Positions 48,916 through 58,255 of a stretch of 64,000 nucleotides of DNA are shown piece by piece (the first letter of the stretch is position 1; every line of letters begins with the position of its first letter). The DNA is from Ostreococcus lucimarinus CCE9901 (taxonomy: Eukaryota > Chlorophyta > Mamiellophyceae > Mamiellales > Bathycoccaceae), in contig NC_009355.1 in the NCBI RefSeq assembly GCF_000092065.1, positions 806,001 through 870,000 on the forward strand. The letters run 5' to 3'. Below the pieces are notes generated by a model, which did not search any database, was not told the DNA's origin, and saw nothing but the letters and a program-made list of their open reading frames with translations. Both the position numbers and the translations under genes were made by a program.

Positions 48916-50769
48916 ATGCGCGACGACGACGACGACGACGCGGGACGACGCGGCGCGGATAAAGACGCCCTCGCGCCGTGGCGCGCGCTCGGCGTGCGGG
49001 ACGCCGTCGCGCGCGCGATGGTGGCGCGAAGATTGGACGCGCCGACGGCGACGCAGCGCGCGGTCGTCCCGGTGGCGCTGCGAGGGCGCGACGTGTGCGC
49101 GCGCGCGCCGACGGGGAGCGGGAAGACGATGGCGTACTTGGTGCCGATGCTGGATAAGATGTGCGCGCGCGCGAGCGCGACGGCGAGCGGGCCGAGGGGG
49201 ATCGTGCTGACGCCGACGCGGGAGCTGGCGCATCAGACGCGACGCGCGTGCGCGGCGGCGATGCGGACGTGCGCGCCGGGAATGCGCGCGGGAGAGCTGC
49301 CGGTGGCGAGCGCGGGGACGAATGTGCTGAGAGAAACCGCGGGATCGCCGCCGGACGTGCTGGTGGCGACGCCGACGAGGGTGGCGGAGTGCGCGCGAGG
49401 CGGGTACTTTCCGCCGGGCGCGCTCGGCGACGGGTTGGAGATGGTGGTGCTGGACGAGGCGGATTTGTTGCTGTCGTTCGGGTACGTGGACGACATTAAG
49501 TGCGTGATGAAAGCGGTGAAGCGCGGGACGCAGGTGATGATGCTGAGCGCGACGATGAGTAAGGAGATTGAAGAGTTGCGAGACGTCATCGCGCACAAGC
49601 CGACGACGATCGACGTCGACGACGAAGAGGACGTCGACGCCGAGAAGGGCGAGGCGAAAGCGGGCGAGGGCGCAAAACCGGGGCCGGATATCAAGCACTA
49701 CTCCCTGCACATTCCCAAGGCGCACGATCGTCTGCTGTACGTCATGGCGTTGCTTCGATTGGGTTTGTGCAAGAAGAAGGCGCTCGTCTTCGTGTCGAGC
49801 GCAGACGCCGCCGTTAGATTGCGACTCTTCTTGCACAAGTTCGGTGTTCCCACGTGCGCACTTCACGGTGAGCTTCCCGCGAACTCGAGAACGCACATAT
49901 TGCAGGAGTTTAATCGCGGGGTGTACGATTTCATGGTCGCCGCCGCCGACGACGCGAACATGGCCGAGCCGACGGAGGAGGCGGACGCAGTAGAAGAACA
50001 GGAAGACAAGGCGCCCACGCGCGAGAGCAAGAAGAAGAAACGGGACAGGCGCGATAAGGAGTTCGGCGTCGTGCGCGGTATCGACTTCCAAGCCGTGAAC
50101 ACGGTGATAAACTTTGAAGTGCCGACGACGGCGGCGGCGTACGTGCACAGAGTAGGACGTACCGGACGCGCTGGGAACTCTGGAACAGCTATCACGCTCG
50201 TGGCGCCGTCGGAAGAGCAGTCTTTTGCGGCGATTCAAAGCAAGCTCGCGAGCGCGGTCGGTGATGCGGTCGCGGCGACACAAGTCATGCAGCCTTTCGA
50301 TCGTCTTCCCAAGGAAGCCGTCGACGCGCTGCGATACCGCGCAGAGGACGCCGCGCGCGCCGTTGGCAAGACTGCGGTGAAAGAAGCGCGGGTTCGAGAG
50401 TTGAGGCAAGAACTATTGAACTCGGAGCGCTTGGCGGCGCACTTTGAGGATAACGCGGAAGATTTAGCTTTGCTGAAGCACGACACGAGTTTAGCGAAAC
50501 ACCCAGACGCGAAGCACTTGAGCCATTTACCCGGGTACTTGCGTGGCGGTAAATCGAGGCGTGGTGCGGCCAGAGTCGTCGAACCGGACTCCGAGCACGC
50601 GAGGAATGCTTTGAATTATCACTTGGACGTGGAAGTTGCCGAGTTCGGTTCGAAGAAGAAGCGTAAGCGCAACGATAAACGCGAAACCGGTCCGGATTTG
50701 CGCGTGAACAATAAATTCAAGAAGGGCAACTTCAAAAAGAAGTCTGGCGGGCGAAAGCGCTCGCGCTGA
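48916..50769 (+). CDS. DBP9: DEAD-box RNA helicase DBP9/DDX56
   Basis: A 617-residue helicase. The Q motif lies near residue 45 (LDAPTATQRAVVPVAL), motif I is APTGSGKTMAYLVP, Ia PTRELAHQ, II VLDEADLLLSFGY, III LSATMS and VI YVHRVGRTGRAGNSG. An acidic insert at ~350-400 (EPTEEADAVEEQEDK) before VNTVINFEVP, and the basic C-terminus, match DBP9/DDX56, which acts in the nucleolus on 60S ribosomal subunit assembly. I start at 48916, where the poly-Asp leader begins. Confidence 0.92.
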   Translation: MRDDDDDDAGRRGADKDALAPWRALGVRDAVARAMVARRLDAPTATQRAVVPVALRGRDVCARAPTGSGKTMAYLVPMLDKMCARASATASGPRGIVLTPTRELAHQTRRACAAAMRTCAPGMRAGELPVASAGTNVLRETAGSPPDVLVATPTRVAECARGGYFPPGALGDGLEMVVLDEADLLLSFGYVDDIKCVMKAVKRGTQVMMLSATMSKEIEELRDVIAHKPTTIDVDDEEDVDAEKGEAKAGEGAKPGPDIKHYSLHIPKAHDRLLYVMALLRLGLCKKKALVFVSSADAAVRLRLFLHKFGVPTCALHGELPANSRTHILQEFNRGVYDFMVAAADDANMAEPTEEADAVEEQEDKAPTRESKKKKRDRRDKEFGVVRGIDFQAVNTVINFEVPTTAAAYVHRVGRTGRAGNSGTAITLVAPSEEQSFAAIQSKLASAVGDAVAATQVMQPFDRLPKEAVDALRYRAEDAARAVGKTAVKEARVRELRQELLNSERLAAHFEDNAEDLALLKHDTSLAKHPDAKHLSHLPGYLRGGKSRRGAARVVEPDSEHARNALNYHLDVEVAEFGSKKKRKRNDKRETGPDLRVNNKFKKGNFKKKSGGRKRSR

Positions 50770-50797
50770 TTGCGCAGTAGCGCTGATTGCGCAGTAG
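50764..50797. repeat. 17-bp tandem duplication across the DBP9 stop codon
   Basis: CGCTGATTGCGCAGTAG occurs at 50764-50780 and again directly at 50781-50797 with no mismatch. The first copy contains the DBP9 stop TGA (50767-50769). The second copy leaves a second TGA and two further TAG in the 3' flank. Confidence 0.95.
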
Positions 50798-50824
50798 AAT
50801 TTAAATAGCTAACTACATCTAGTG

Positions 50825-51754
50825 CTACAACTCGTCATGCGCCGCCGCGCATTCGACGTCGTCGGTAATTTTATCGCACACGCGTCGAGCTTGCGCATCC
50901 GTCATCGGCCTCACGTCGTCGATCGCCGCGAGCGCGCTCGTCAACCAATCGTTCGCTTGCGCGTCTTCTCTCAACAGCGTGCATATGTTCGACAAGACAC
51001 GTATTGCGAATGCGTCTACATTGTCTTCGGGTTTCAATCTCGCCTCTCCCGGATTTGTAATTTCCGAATCGCGCGTATCGGCGCGAACGTCGACCAATCT
51101 ATGACTCGTTTTTTCGCGCCTTAGCGCCGTCACGTTCAAAAAGCGCGCGCACGTCGTCTCACGCCACACCAACCGCACGATATCCTCCCTTAAACTCTCG
51201 TCCAACGCCTTCCAGGATGACTGCGGCGTCGTCCTAGCCGACGTCATCGCATCCGCGTGCACGCCGCGAACCGTCAACTTACACCCATCGCACACCGCGC
51301 TCGCCGGCGCGCTCTCTAACGACGTCCAAACCTCAAACGTCGAATTCTCTCCTTCGCTCGCGTCGTCATCGCCTACTTCGACGTACGCCGACTCGCTCGC
51401 CGTCTGCGTCAACCGTCTCGAGCGTCGTCTCGCCGTCCCGCCCTCGCCCTCGCCCTCGCCCTCGCTCTCGCGATCCATCTCGAGCCGTCGCGCGCGCAGC
51501 GCCTCCGCGCGCGCGGCGTCCGCCGCCGCGTTCGCTCGCTCTCGCATCAGCGTCCGCGCGCGTTCGTCGTTCGTCGTCGCGCCGTGTCCCGCGCGCGCGC
51601 CCCAACCGTCGTGCTTCGGCGCGAGCCGCGCCGCGCGCCCGCGCCGCGCGCCCATCGCGCTCGACGGACGCACGCGCACGCCCGCGACGCCCGCGACGCG
51701 CATCGCGAGCGCGAGCGCGGCGAGCGCGAGAAGGCGCGCGCGACGTCGCGGCAT
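50825..51754 (-). CDS. ER-lumenal protein with HDEL retention signal, canopy/saposin-like
   Basis: A 309-residue protein starting at ATG 51754 (the codon at 51758-51760 is GTG). Residues 1-24 form a signal peptide (RRRARLLALAALALAMRVAG). Residues ~150-309 hold a spaced set of Cys (CDGC, TTCARF, SNICTLL, RRVCDKITDDVEC) with long helices, resembling the saposin-like fold of canopy (CNPY) proteins. The chain ends HDEL, the classic ER-retention signal. Canopy proteins are ER co-chaperones in animals. The resemblance is partial, but the HDEL makes residence in the ER likely. Confidence 0.72.
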   Translation of the reverse strand: MPRRRARLLALAALALAMRVAGVAGVRVRPSSAMGARRGRAARLAPKHDGWGARAGHGATTNDERARTLMRERANAAADAARAEALRARRLEMDRESEGEGEGEGGTARRRSRRLTQTASESAYVEVGDDDASEGENSTFEVWTSLESAPASAVCDGCKLTVRGVHADAMTSARTTPQSSWKALDESLREDIVRLVWRETTCARFLNVTALRREKTSHRLVDVRADTRDSEITNPGEARLKPEDNVDAFAIRVLSNICTLLREDAQANDWLTSALAAIDDVRPMTDAQARRVCDKITDDVECAAAHDEL

Positions 51755-51780
51755 CGTCACTAATTCGCGCGCGTCGACGA

Positions 51781-53244
51781 ATGTCGTCGTCGCTCGCGGT
51801 CGCGCGCGCGCCGTGCGCGCGCGTCGACGCGCGTCGACGCGAACCGCGCGCGCGCGCGTCGAGGCCGCGCGCGGCGGCGCGCGCGGCGCGCGGCGAGGCG
51901 GAAGACTCGCGAACGTCGTCGACGCGTCGAGCGAATGCGGACGACGCGTCGACGACGACGCGCGCGACGCGCGCGCGCGCGGTGGCGCTCGCGGTCGCGG
52001 CCGCGATCGTCGGCGTCGGCGCGCACGCGCCGGCGCGCGCGCACGCGCGTAAGCACCATCCCGCGAGCGCGAGCGCGTCGTTCGAGCGATTCGTCGTCGG
52101 CGAGCGCGGCGGACGCGGCGGACGACGACCGGCGAAGCGGAATTCGTTCGTGCGGGATGCGGCGGACACCATCGGACCCGCGGTCGTGCGCATAGACAGC
52201 GATCAAGCGTCGCTGAGGAAGGCGATGACGGTGAGTGGATCGGTGAGCGAAGGACGGGTGGGCGGGAAGCCGACGAGCGGGCGAAGCGGCGTGATTCGCG
52301 GCACCGGCTGCGGATTGGTGATCGATGCCGAGGAAGGGTACGTGGTGACGAACAGTCACGTGGTGAAGCGGGAGGAAAAGGTTAAGGTGACGTTCATCGA
52401 TGGGAACGTGTACGACGGGGAAGTGAAAGGGGTGGATTCGTTGACGGATATCGCGCTGATTAAGCTCAAGCCGCGAGCGGGGCACGCGCTGCCGGTGGCG
52501 ACTTTAGGGAATAGCGACAGCGTCGAGGTTGGGGATTACGCCATCGCGCTCGGGAACCCTTTGGGTTTGGATAACAGCGTGACTTTGGGGATCATCAGTA
52601 ACGTGCACAGGACTTCGGCGGAGCTCGGGATTACGGACAGGCGGGTCGATTTCGTGCAGACGGATTGCGCCATCAATCCGGGGAATTCCGGCGGGCCACT
52701 GGTGAATGAATTCAGTGAGGTCGTCGCGTTGAACACTGCCATCCGCGCCGACGCGGAAGGCATCGGATTCGCGATCCCGATCAACACCGTGAAGCGCGTT
52801 GCGAGTCTACTCGCCAACGGCGAAAAGGTGCCGCATCCGTTCATTGGTATACGCATGGTAGATAACTTCACAGCGAACTCAGCGTTTGGTGACCGCGCGC
52901 TGGAACTTCCGGTGGGAACTGTGATAGTAGACGTGATCGAAAAGTCACCCGCTGCTCTCGCGGGACTGGCTGTCGGCGATGTCATCACCGCCGTCAACGG
53001 CGTCGTGATGAACGGCGCGCAAATTCTCGATCGCGTAAAAGTCACTCCCCCGGGTGACTCGTACGAGTTTACCGTCTTCCGACCATCCGCACAAGACTCG
53101 CACATGCACAGACGCGTCATCATCCGCGTTGGTGACTTAGCCGAGCACAACAATCGCTCCAAGAGCGTCAACGCTGAGGAACGCAACGTCAGCCCGCCCG
53201 GCGTCGGCGTGCGACCGCCGATTCCTCGAACCTTCGGCGCGTGA
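51781..53244 (+). CDS. DEG: Deg/HtrA serine protease with one PDZ domain, lumenal
   Basis: A 487-residue protease. Residues 1-95 are a bipartite transit peptide: an Arg/Ala-rich stromal part, then AVALAVAAAIVGVGA and a cleavage-like ARAHA. The trypsin-fold catalytic triad is His in VVTNSHVVK, Asp in SLTDIALIKL and Ser in NPGNSGGPL. A PDZ domain follows (~390-470, SPAALAGLAVGDVITAVNG). It probably clears damaged proteins in the thylakoid lumen, as plant DEG1, 5 and 8 do. Its start codon lies 26 bp from the HDEL gene's start. Confidence 0.9.
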   Translation: MSSSLAVARAPCARVDARRREPRARASRPRAAARAARGEAEDSRTSSTRRANADDASTTTRATRARAVALAVAAAIVGVGAHAPARAHARKHHPASASASFERFVVGERGGRGGRRPAKRNSFVRDAADTIGPAVVRIDSDQASLRKAMTVSGSVSEGRVGGKPTSGRSGVIRGTGCGLVIDAEEGYVVTNSHVVKREEKVKVTFIDGNVYDGEVKGVDSLTDIALIKLKPRAGHALPVATLGNSDSVEVGDYAIALGNPLGLDNSVTLGIISNVHRTSAELGITDRRVDFVQTDCAINPGNSGGPLVNEFSEVVALNTAIRADAEGIGFAIPINTVKRVASLLANGEKVPHPFIGIRMVDNFTANSAFGDRALELPVGTVIVDVIEKSPAALAGLAVGDVITAVNGVVMNGAQILDRVKVTPPGDSYEFTVFRPSAQDSHMHRRVIIRVGDLAEHNNRSKSVNAEERNVSPPGVGVRPPIPRTFGA

Positions 53245-53414
53245 TTCCCTCATCGCCAGTATTGCTGCGTTTGTTTGTATTTGTGTTGTAATCCACGTGT
53301 CGCCTTCGACGCCGCTTGCTCCCAGCGTCCCGTCTCCTCGCGCCGTCTCTCTCTGGCTCGCCGCGGTCAACGACACCGCAGACTTCGTCGCGCGTGCCGT
53401 CTCCTCTCGACGCC

Positions 53415-54280
53415 ATGCCGTACGACAGCGCCATCACGGTCTTCTCCCCCGACGGGCACTTGTTCCAGGTGCGCCGTTCGCCCTCTCCTCGCGCGTAACG
53501 GCGCGAAACCGCGCGCGAATCGACGACTAATAACGACATGGATCTCGAACGTTTCAGGTTGAATACGCCATGGAAGCCGTGCGAAAGGGCACGCTGACCG
53601 TCGGCGTGCGCGGGAGCGATATCGTCGTCCTTGGCGTCGAACGCAAGGCGGTGCCGAAACTGCAAGACGCGCGAACGATTCGAAAGATTCAATTGCTGGA
53701 CGATCACATCGCGGTGGCGTTCGCGGGGCTCACGGCGGACGCGCGGATATTGATCAATCGGGCGCGGACGGAGTGCCAGAGTCACCGTTTAACGCTAGAA
53801 GATGAAGCGTCGGTGGAATACATCACGCGATACATAGGCGGGGTGCAGCAGAAGTACACGCAGAGCGGAGGGGTGCGCCCGTTTGGGCTGAGCACGCTCA
53901 TCGCCGGGTTCTCGCCCGAGGGGAAGCCGCAGTTGTTTCACACCGATCCAAGCGGCACGTACAGTCAGTGGAAGGCAAACGCGACTGGACGTAACTCAAA
54001 GTCGGTTCGAGAGTGGTTAGAGAAACATTATGAAGATTTTAGTGGGGAAGAAGCGATCAAGTTTACGCTCAAGGCGCTCCTGGAAGTCGTCGAGCCCGGG
54101 TCGAAGAACATAGAAATCGGCGTGATTCGCTCGCCGACCAGTGGGTTAGAGATGCTCTCCGCGGAGACAATCGATGCGCTCGTGAAGAACATCGAAGACG
54201 AAAAAGCAGAGCTCGACAAGGCGAAGAAGGAGAAGGCCAGGGCTGCTGCGGAAGCCGCCGCCGCCGCCGCGACTCTATAA
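53415..54280 (+). CDS. PAD1: 20S proteasome subunit alpha-4 (PAD1/PSMA7), two exons
   Basis: Splicing of 53415-53468 and 53558-54280 gives 259 codons (258 residues). Exon 1 encodes [18 protein letters not shown] and exon 2 begins [12 protein letters not shown], together the proteasome alpha-subunit signature. [40 protein letters not shown] and [20 protein letters not shown] match the alpha-4 (PAD1) class. The C-terminal tail is charged and Ala rich. It gates the 20S core, which RPT1 (44764-46053) docks on. Confidence 0.94.
53469..53557 (+). other. Intron of the PAD1 gene (89 nt)
   Basis: It starts GTGCGCC after TTCCAG and ends CGTTTCAG, with CTAAT in GACTAATAAC as a probable branch point about 30 nt before the acceptor. 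It is phase 0. Confidence 0.92.
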
Positions 54281-54334
54281 ATTTTCGCAAGTTGTTATCC
54301 CACGCACCAGTAGTCGACTAAGCCCGACCCCGCG

Positions 54335-55591
54335 ATGCGGCGCCTGCCCCCGCGCGGGGTCTCCAGAGGCATCCCGCCGCGATGCGGCGTCATTTCGCGC
54401 TCATTCGCCTCCGTACCGAACCGTCCCGGCGCGTCAGGCGCGTCAGGCGCGTCCCGCCTCGGCATCGGCTTTTTCCTTGGCGTCACCGCCGGCGCTTCCG
54501 CGGCGTATACCTACGCCCGCCGCACGCTCGTCAAGGAAGATGACGCGCAAAGCGACGTCGTCGCCGAGCGCGCGACCGTCGTCGAGGACGACAGCGTCGA
54601 GCACGCCGCACTGAAACACGGTTGGCCGTTGGACTCGAGCGCGACGGTGCACTCTAAAAAATCATACGCCCACGCCTTCGACGGGCGCACGCGCAATCCG
54701 CGGTGGGTGATGGAGAAGATAACCCCCGACACGCTCGCCGGACCGGGAACGCGGAAGAAATCGGACTTTTACGAGGACGAGGAGGTGTCCTGGAAGCATC
54801 GCTCTAGACTCGACGCGTTTCGCGGAAGCGGATACGATAGGGGACATTTGGTCGCGGCGGCGGATCAAAAGGGAAGTCAGGAAGAAATGGACGCGACGTT
54901 TGCGCTATCAAACATTTCGCCGCAAATCGGTCCAGGATTCAATAGGGATTTTTGGGCAAAGTTCGAGCAATTTGTGCGAGACGCGGCGAGCGAATCGTCG
55001 TCGAAAGCCGCTTACGTAGCCACGGGGCCGCTCTTCTTGCCGAGCCGTCGCGATCGAGGCGCCACAGACGACGGTGCGATAGAGAGAGTAGAGGGTGGGA
55101 GTCTACCTAGGCCCACGGAGTGGGAGATGCGATATCCAATGCTTGGCGAGCCGCCAGCGATGATGGCGGTACCGACGCACTTCTTCAAAGTCATCTTGGT
55201 GGAAGGAAAGGACGATACCGTATCATGTGCGGCGTTCGTTCTTCCGAACGCGCCGATACCAAACAACTTTCCTTTGCGACGTTTCGTCGTTCCTTTGACT
55301 GATCTCGAAGTTGTGAGTGGTCTTGAATTCTTTAAACGTGGATTAGCCGGTGAAGAACGTCAGACGTACGAACGAGTGGAGCGTTCATTTCTAACAAAAA
55401 CGGCAAAGCAGCTCCCTGGTGCTGGAAAAATTCCAAGTTTGCCTGCGACGAGTCAGAGATCGCCAGTGCAAGAGGTAGACGGCAGCGGCCCGAAGGCCCG
55501 GAAGCGATGGGTCGCAATCCGACATTTGTGTGAGACGACGGCTTGCGAGGTGAAGGCGAGTCGCTGGGATCGCGTGGAGAGGAAGTCTTAG
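54335..55591 (+). CDS. Mitochondrial endonuclease G-like nuclease
   Basis: A 418-residue nuclease of the DNA/RNA non-specific (beta-beta-alpha metal) family. A mitochondrial presequence (~1-40, with a GAS GAS GAS repeat) is followed by a membrane-anchor-like segment (IGFFLGVTAGASAAYTY). The active site is GYDRGHLVAAAD (DRGH with catalytic His), followed by FALSNISPQIGPGFNRDFWA with the metal-binding Asn. This layout matches EndoG, an inner-membrane-associated nuclease used in mitochondrial DNA turnover. The C-terminal ~60 residues are Ser/Lys rich. Confidence 0.9.
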   Translation: MRRLPPRGVSRGIPPRCGVISRSFASVPNRPGASGASGASRLGIGFFLGVTAGASAAYTYARRTLVKEDDAQSDVVAERATVVEDDSVEHAALKHGWPLDSSATVHSKKSYAHAFDGRTRNPRWVMEKITPDTLAGPGTRKKSDFYEDEEVSWKHRSRLDAFRGSGYDRGHLVAAADQKGSQEEMDATFALSNISPQIGPGFNRDFWAKFEQFVRDAASESSSKAAYVATGPLFLPSRRDRGATDDGAIERVEGGSLPRPTEWEMRYPMLGEPPAMMAVPTHFFKVILVEGKDDTVSCAAFVLPNAPIPNNFPLRRFVVPLTDLEVVSGLEFFKRGLAGEERQTYERVERSFLTKTAKQLPGAGKIPSLPATSQRSPVQEVDGSGPKARKRWVAIRHLCETTACEVKASRWDRVERKS

Positions 55592-55744
55592 GATTGAATT
55601 AGCGTCCAATGTTAATATTAAAAACAAACTTGTGGTGAAAGAACTATGCATCGCAAGCCACGGCATATGCTATGGTCGAGACTTATTTAATGAGCGGCGC
55701 ACACGGTATTACCATAGTACGTTGTGCAGGACTACAGTGTAGGA

Positions 55745-57916
55745 CTACACGTAATCAGACTCCGGGTGAGTGTCGAGGAAGAGAAGCTCTTGGTACGTCG
55801 CGAGAGTCCAATCTTCCGGCGGGCATCGGCCTTCGAATTCATCGATGACATCACGGATGGAAACCATGGTTTCGAGGCGCATCTTGCGAGCGATTTGAGC
55901 AGCCTTGTGTTCGTCAGACTCCGCAGCGGCGTGGATGGACGCGATGGCGCCCTTGAGTGTCTTGACGGCGTCGTTGAGCTTGCCCGGGTTACCCAGGTCG
56001 GCACGCTTGACGGAGGGGATCACGTGTTGGTTGATCATGTCGATCATCGTCAAAGCTTCCATCTCGACGCTACCGATGTAGTGGCCGAGGAGCACGGACT
56101 TGCGAGCTTCGCATTCTCTGGCGGAGAAGATACCCATCTTCTCAAAGAGGTCGACGTTCTTGGCGCTGTCGAGCTCGTTAATGGCGTCGCAACCAGCATC
56201 GATGCGCCACACACCGCGCTTAACGGCCTCATCCGGCCATTCCGGATCGTAACCGTTACCGTTGAAAACGCACTTGTCGTGCTTGGTCAACAAGTCTTGT
56301 GCGATGGAGAGCGCCTTGTCGCCCTTTTCGAGGCGGTCAGCAACGATACCAAACGCTTCGGCGGCGATGGTGTTCAACACCGTGTTGACCATGGCAACGT
56401 TTTGGGAAGAGCCGGCGGCGCGGAACTCGAAACGGTTACCACCGTACGGGAACGGAGAGGTACGGTTACGATCTTCGGCCGGCACTTCGATCGACGGGAT
56501 GCTGTCGGTGCCGAAGTTGAGCGGCTTCTTTTGCGGCGTGTACGTACCAAGGGTACCATTCTTCACGTTGTTCATGAACTCCGTGATGGACGGGCCGAGG
56601 TACGTGGACATAACAGCCGGCGGCGCTTCCATGGCGCCGAGACGGAAGTCGTTGCCCGGGGACGCGATGGCGAGGCGCATCAAGTCACCGTGCTTGTCGA
56701 TGGCGGAAACCATAGCGGCCATGACCAACGGGAAGATCTCAGCGTTGCCAGTCTTCGCGTTAACTTGCTTCGGGTTCATCAAGTTAAGCCCATCGGAGGT
56801 ACCGATAGACCAGTTGTTGTGCTTACCGGAACCGTTGATGCCGTCGAACGGTTTTTCTTGGAGAAGCGCCGCGAGGCCGTGCTCGGAGGCGACTTCTTCG
56901 ATGATTTGCATGATCATCAAGTTTTGGTCAACTTGCGAGATCGCGTTGCCGAACATCGGGGCGAACTCGTATTGGTTCGGCGCAACTTCACGGTGTCGAG
57001 TCTTCAACGGGATACCCATCTTGAAGCACTCTTGTTGGATTTGACGCATGCACTCGAACGCGGCGGTGGCGCGGGAGATCGGAGCCATGTAGTGGTCGCT
57101 CATCTCTTGGCCACGAGCCGGGAACTTACCGGTAATGGTACGGCCAGTGAATTGAAGATCCGGGCGGCGGTAGTACGCATGGCGCGGCACCAAGAAGATT
57201 TCTTGCTCCAAACCAATGTTGGCGTAGACGGAGGCGGAGCCGACGTCGTAGCCCATCGCCTTGAGCATGCGCTTCGTTTGCTTGTCCAAAGCGGTAGTGG
57301 CGCGGTGAAGCGGCGTCTTCTCGTCGAGGGCATCGCCGTTGTAAGAAACGAAACCGGCCGGGATGAACACGGTGTCTTCGCGCAAGAAGATCGGCGAAGA
57401 CGGGTCGATGGAAAGGTAACCGCCGGCGGTGTGCGTCGCGCGCATGCCGCCGTTCGGGTAAGAGGAACCATCCGTCTCCCCTTGGAGGAGCTGTTCGCCC
57501 GTGAAGGAGTAGAACGGGGTACCATCCGCCGCGAAATCAAACATAGACTGGTGCACTTGACCAGAGTTACCGTGACGCACACCCGAGGAGCCCATCGGTT
57601 GGAACCAGTGGCAGTACACCGAGGCGCCGTTGTCCACGGCCCAGTCGAGCACCGCCTTGGCGACGATATCCGCCTTCGCCATATCCTTGGTCCAGTTCCC
57701 GTTCGCGAGCAACGTCGCAGATTCGCCGTATTTACTCAAGTACTTGTCCGCGACCGCACCCTTGAAGCATCCAGACCCGAAACCTTCCGTCGTCGCCGGC
57801 CCCGAGCTCATGGACAACATCGCATTCACCCGCGATCCTCGCACGACGCGCGCCTTCTTCGCCTCACCGCGCAGCGCGCGCGCCTTCGGCGCCAGGTTCA
57901 CTTTTTGGCTCAACAT
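55745..57916 (-). CDS. GLN3: Type III glutamine synthetase (GSIII)
   Basis: A 723-residue enzyme, the length of GSIII rather than the ~350 of GSII. It condenses glutamate and ammonia using ATP. GSIII features include the long N-terminal region (YCHWFQPMGSSGVRHGNSG) and active-site blocks LEQEIFLVPRHAYY, HREVAPNQYEFAPMF, NGSGKHNNWSIGT and NRTSPFPYGGNRFEFRAAGS. The first ~30 residues are basic and Ala rich, like a plastid transit peptide. It lies apart from other nitrogen genes. Type III is known from bacteria and several microalgae. Confidence 0.93.
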   Translation of the reverse strand: MLSQKVNLAPKARALRGEAKKARVVRGSRVNAMLSMSSGPATTEGFGSGCFKGAVADKYLSKYGESATLLANGNWTKDMAKADIVAKAVLDWAVDNGASVYCHWFQPMGSSGVRHGNSGQVHQSMFDFAADGTPFYSFTGEQLLQGETDGSSYPNGGMRATHTAGGYLSIDPSSPIFLREDTVFIPAGFVSYNGDALDEKTPLHRATTALDKQTKRMLKAMGYDVGSASVYANIGLEQEIFLVPRHAYYRRPDLQFTGRTITGKFPARGQEMSDHYMAPISRATAAFECMRQIQQECFKMGIPLKTRHREVAPNQYEFAPMFGNAISQVDQNLMIMQIIEEVASEHGLAALLQEKPFDGINGSGKHNNWSIGTSDGLNLMNPKQVNAKTGNAEIFPLVMAAMVSAIDKHGDLMRLAIASPGNDFRLGAMEAPPAVMSTYLGPSITEFMNNVKNGTLGTYTPQKKPLNFGTDSIPSIEVPAEDRNRTSPFPYGGNRFEFRAAGSSQNVAMVNTVLNTIAAEAFGIVADRLEKGDKALSIAQDLLTKHDKCVFNGNGYDPEWPDEAVKRGVWRIDAGCDAINELDSAKNVDLFEKMGIFSARECEARKSVLLGHYIGSVEMEALTMIDMINQHVIPSVKRADLGNPGKLNDAVKTLKGAIASIHAAAESDEHKAAQIARKMRLETMVSIRDVIDEFEGRCPPEDWTLATYQELLFLDTHPESDYV

Positions 57917-58255
57917 CGACTATTTTCGCGCGCACCAGCGTCCGTCAGTCATCGCGCACGCCTCCGATGGGTTCGCCAACAATTACCCTCCCTCATCGAC
58001 CGGCGAGCAGTCGCATCGCGTTCGCGTCGTCATCGCGCGTTCGCGTCGTCGTCGACCGCGCGTCGCGTCGAGTCTCGCGTCGTCGCTCTCGCACCTGCTG
58101 CATGTTTCGTCGACGAACGCTCGGACGACGGGCGTCGAAATGCCGACACGCGCGCGCGATCGGACGCGATCGGACCTTTCGGGGTCGACACGACACGAGG
58201 GACTGTATGTTGAGTCACGATTCGTGGATATTTGCGTATAAAAATTCGAAATTGG
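57917..58255. other. GSIII promoter and 3' flank of the kinase-KEN gene
   Basis: This 339-bp spacer lies between two minus-strand genes. The half next to 57916 should hold the GSIII promoter. Near the kinase stop there is an AT-rich patch (GTATAAAAATTCGAAATTGG, around 58236-58256), which could be the 3'-end signal of the kinase gene. No RNA gene or further coding frame is supported. Confidence 0.55.
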
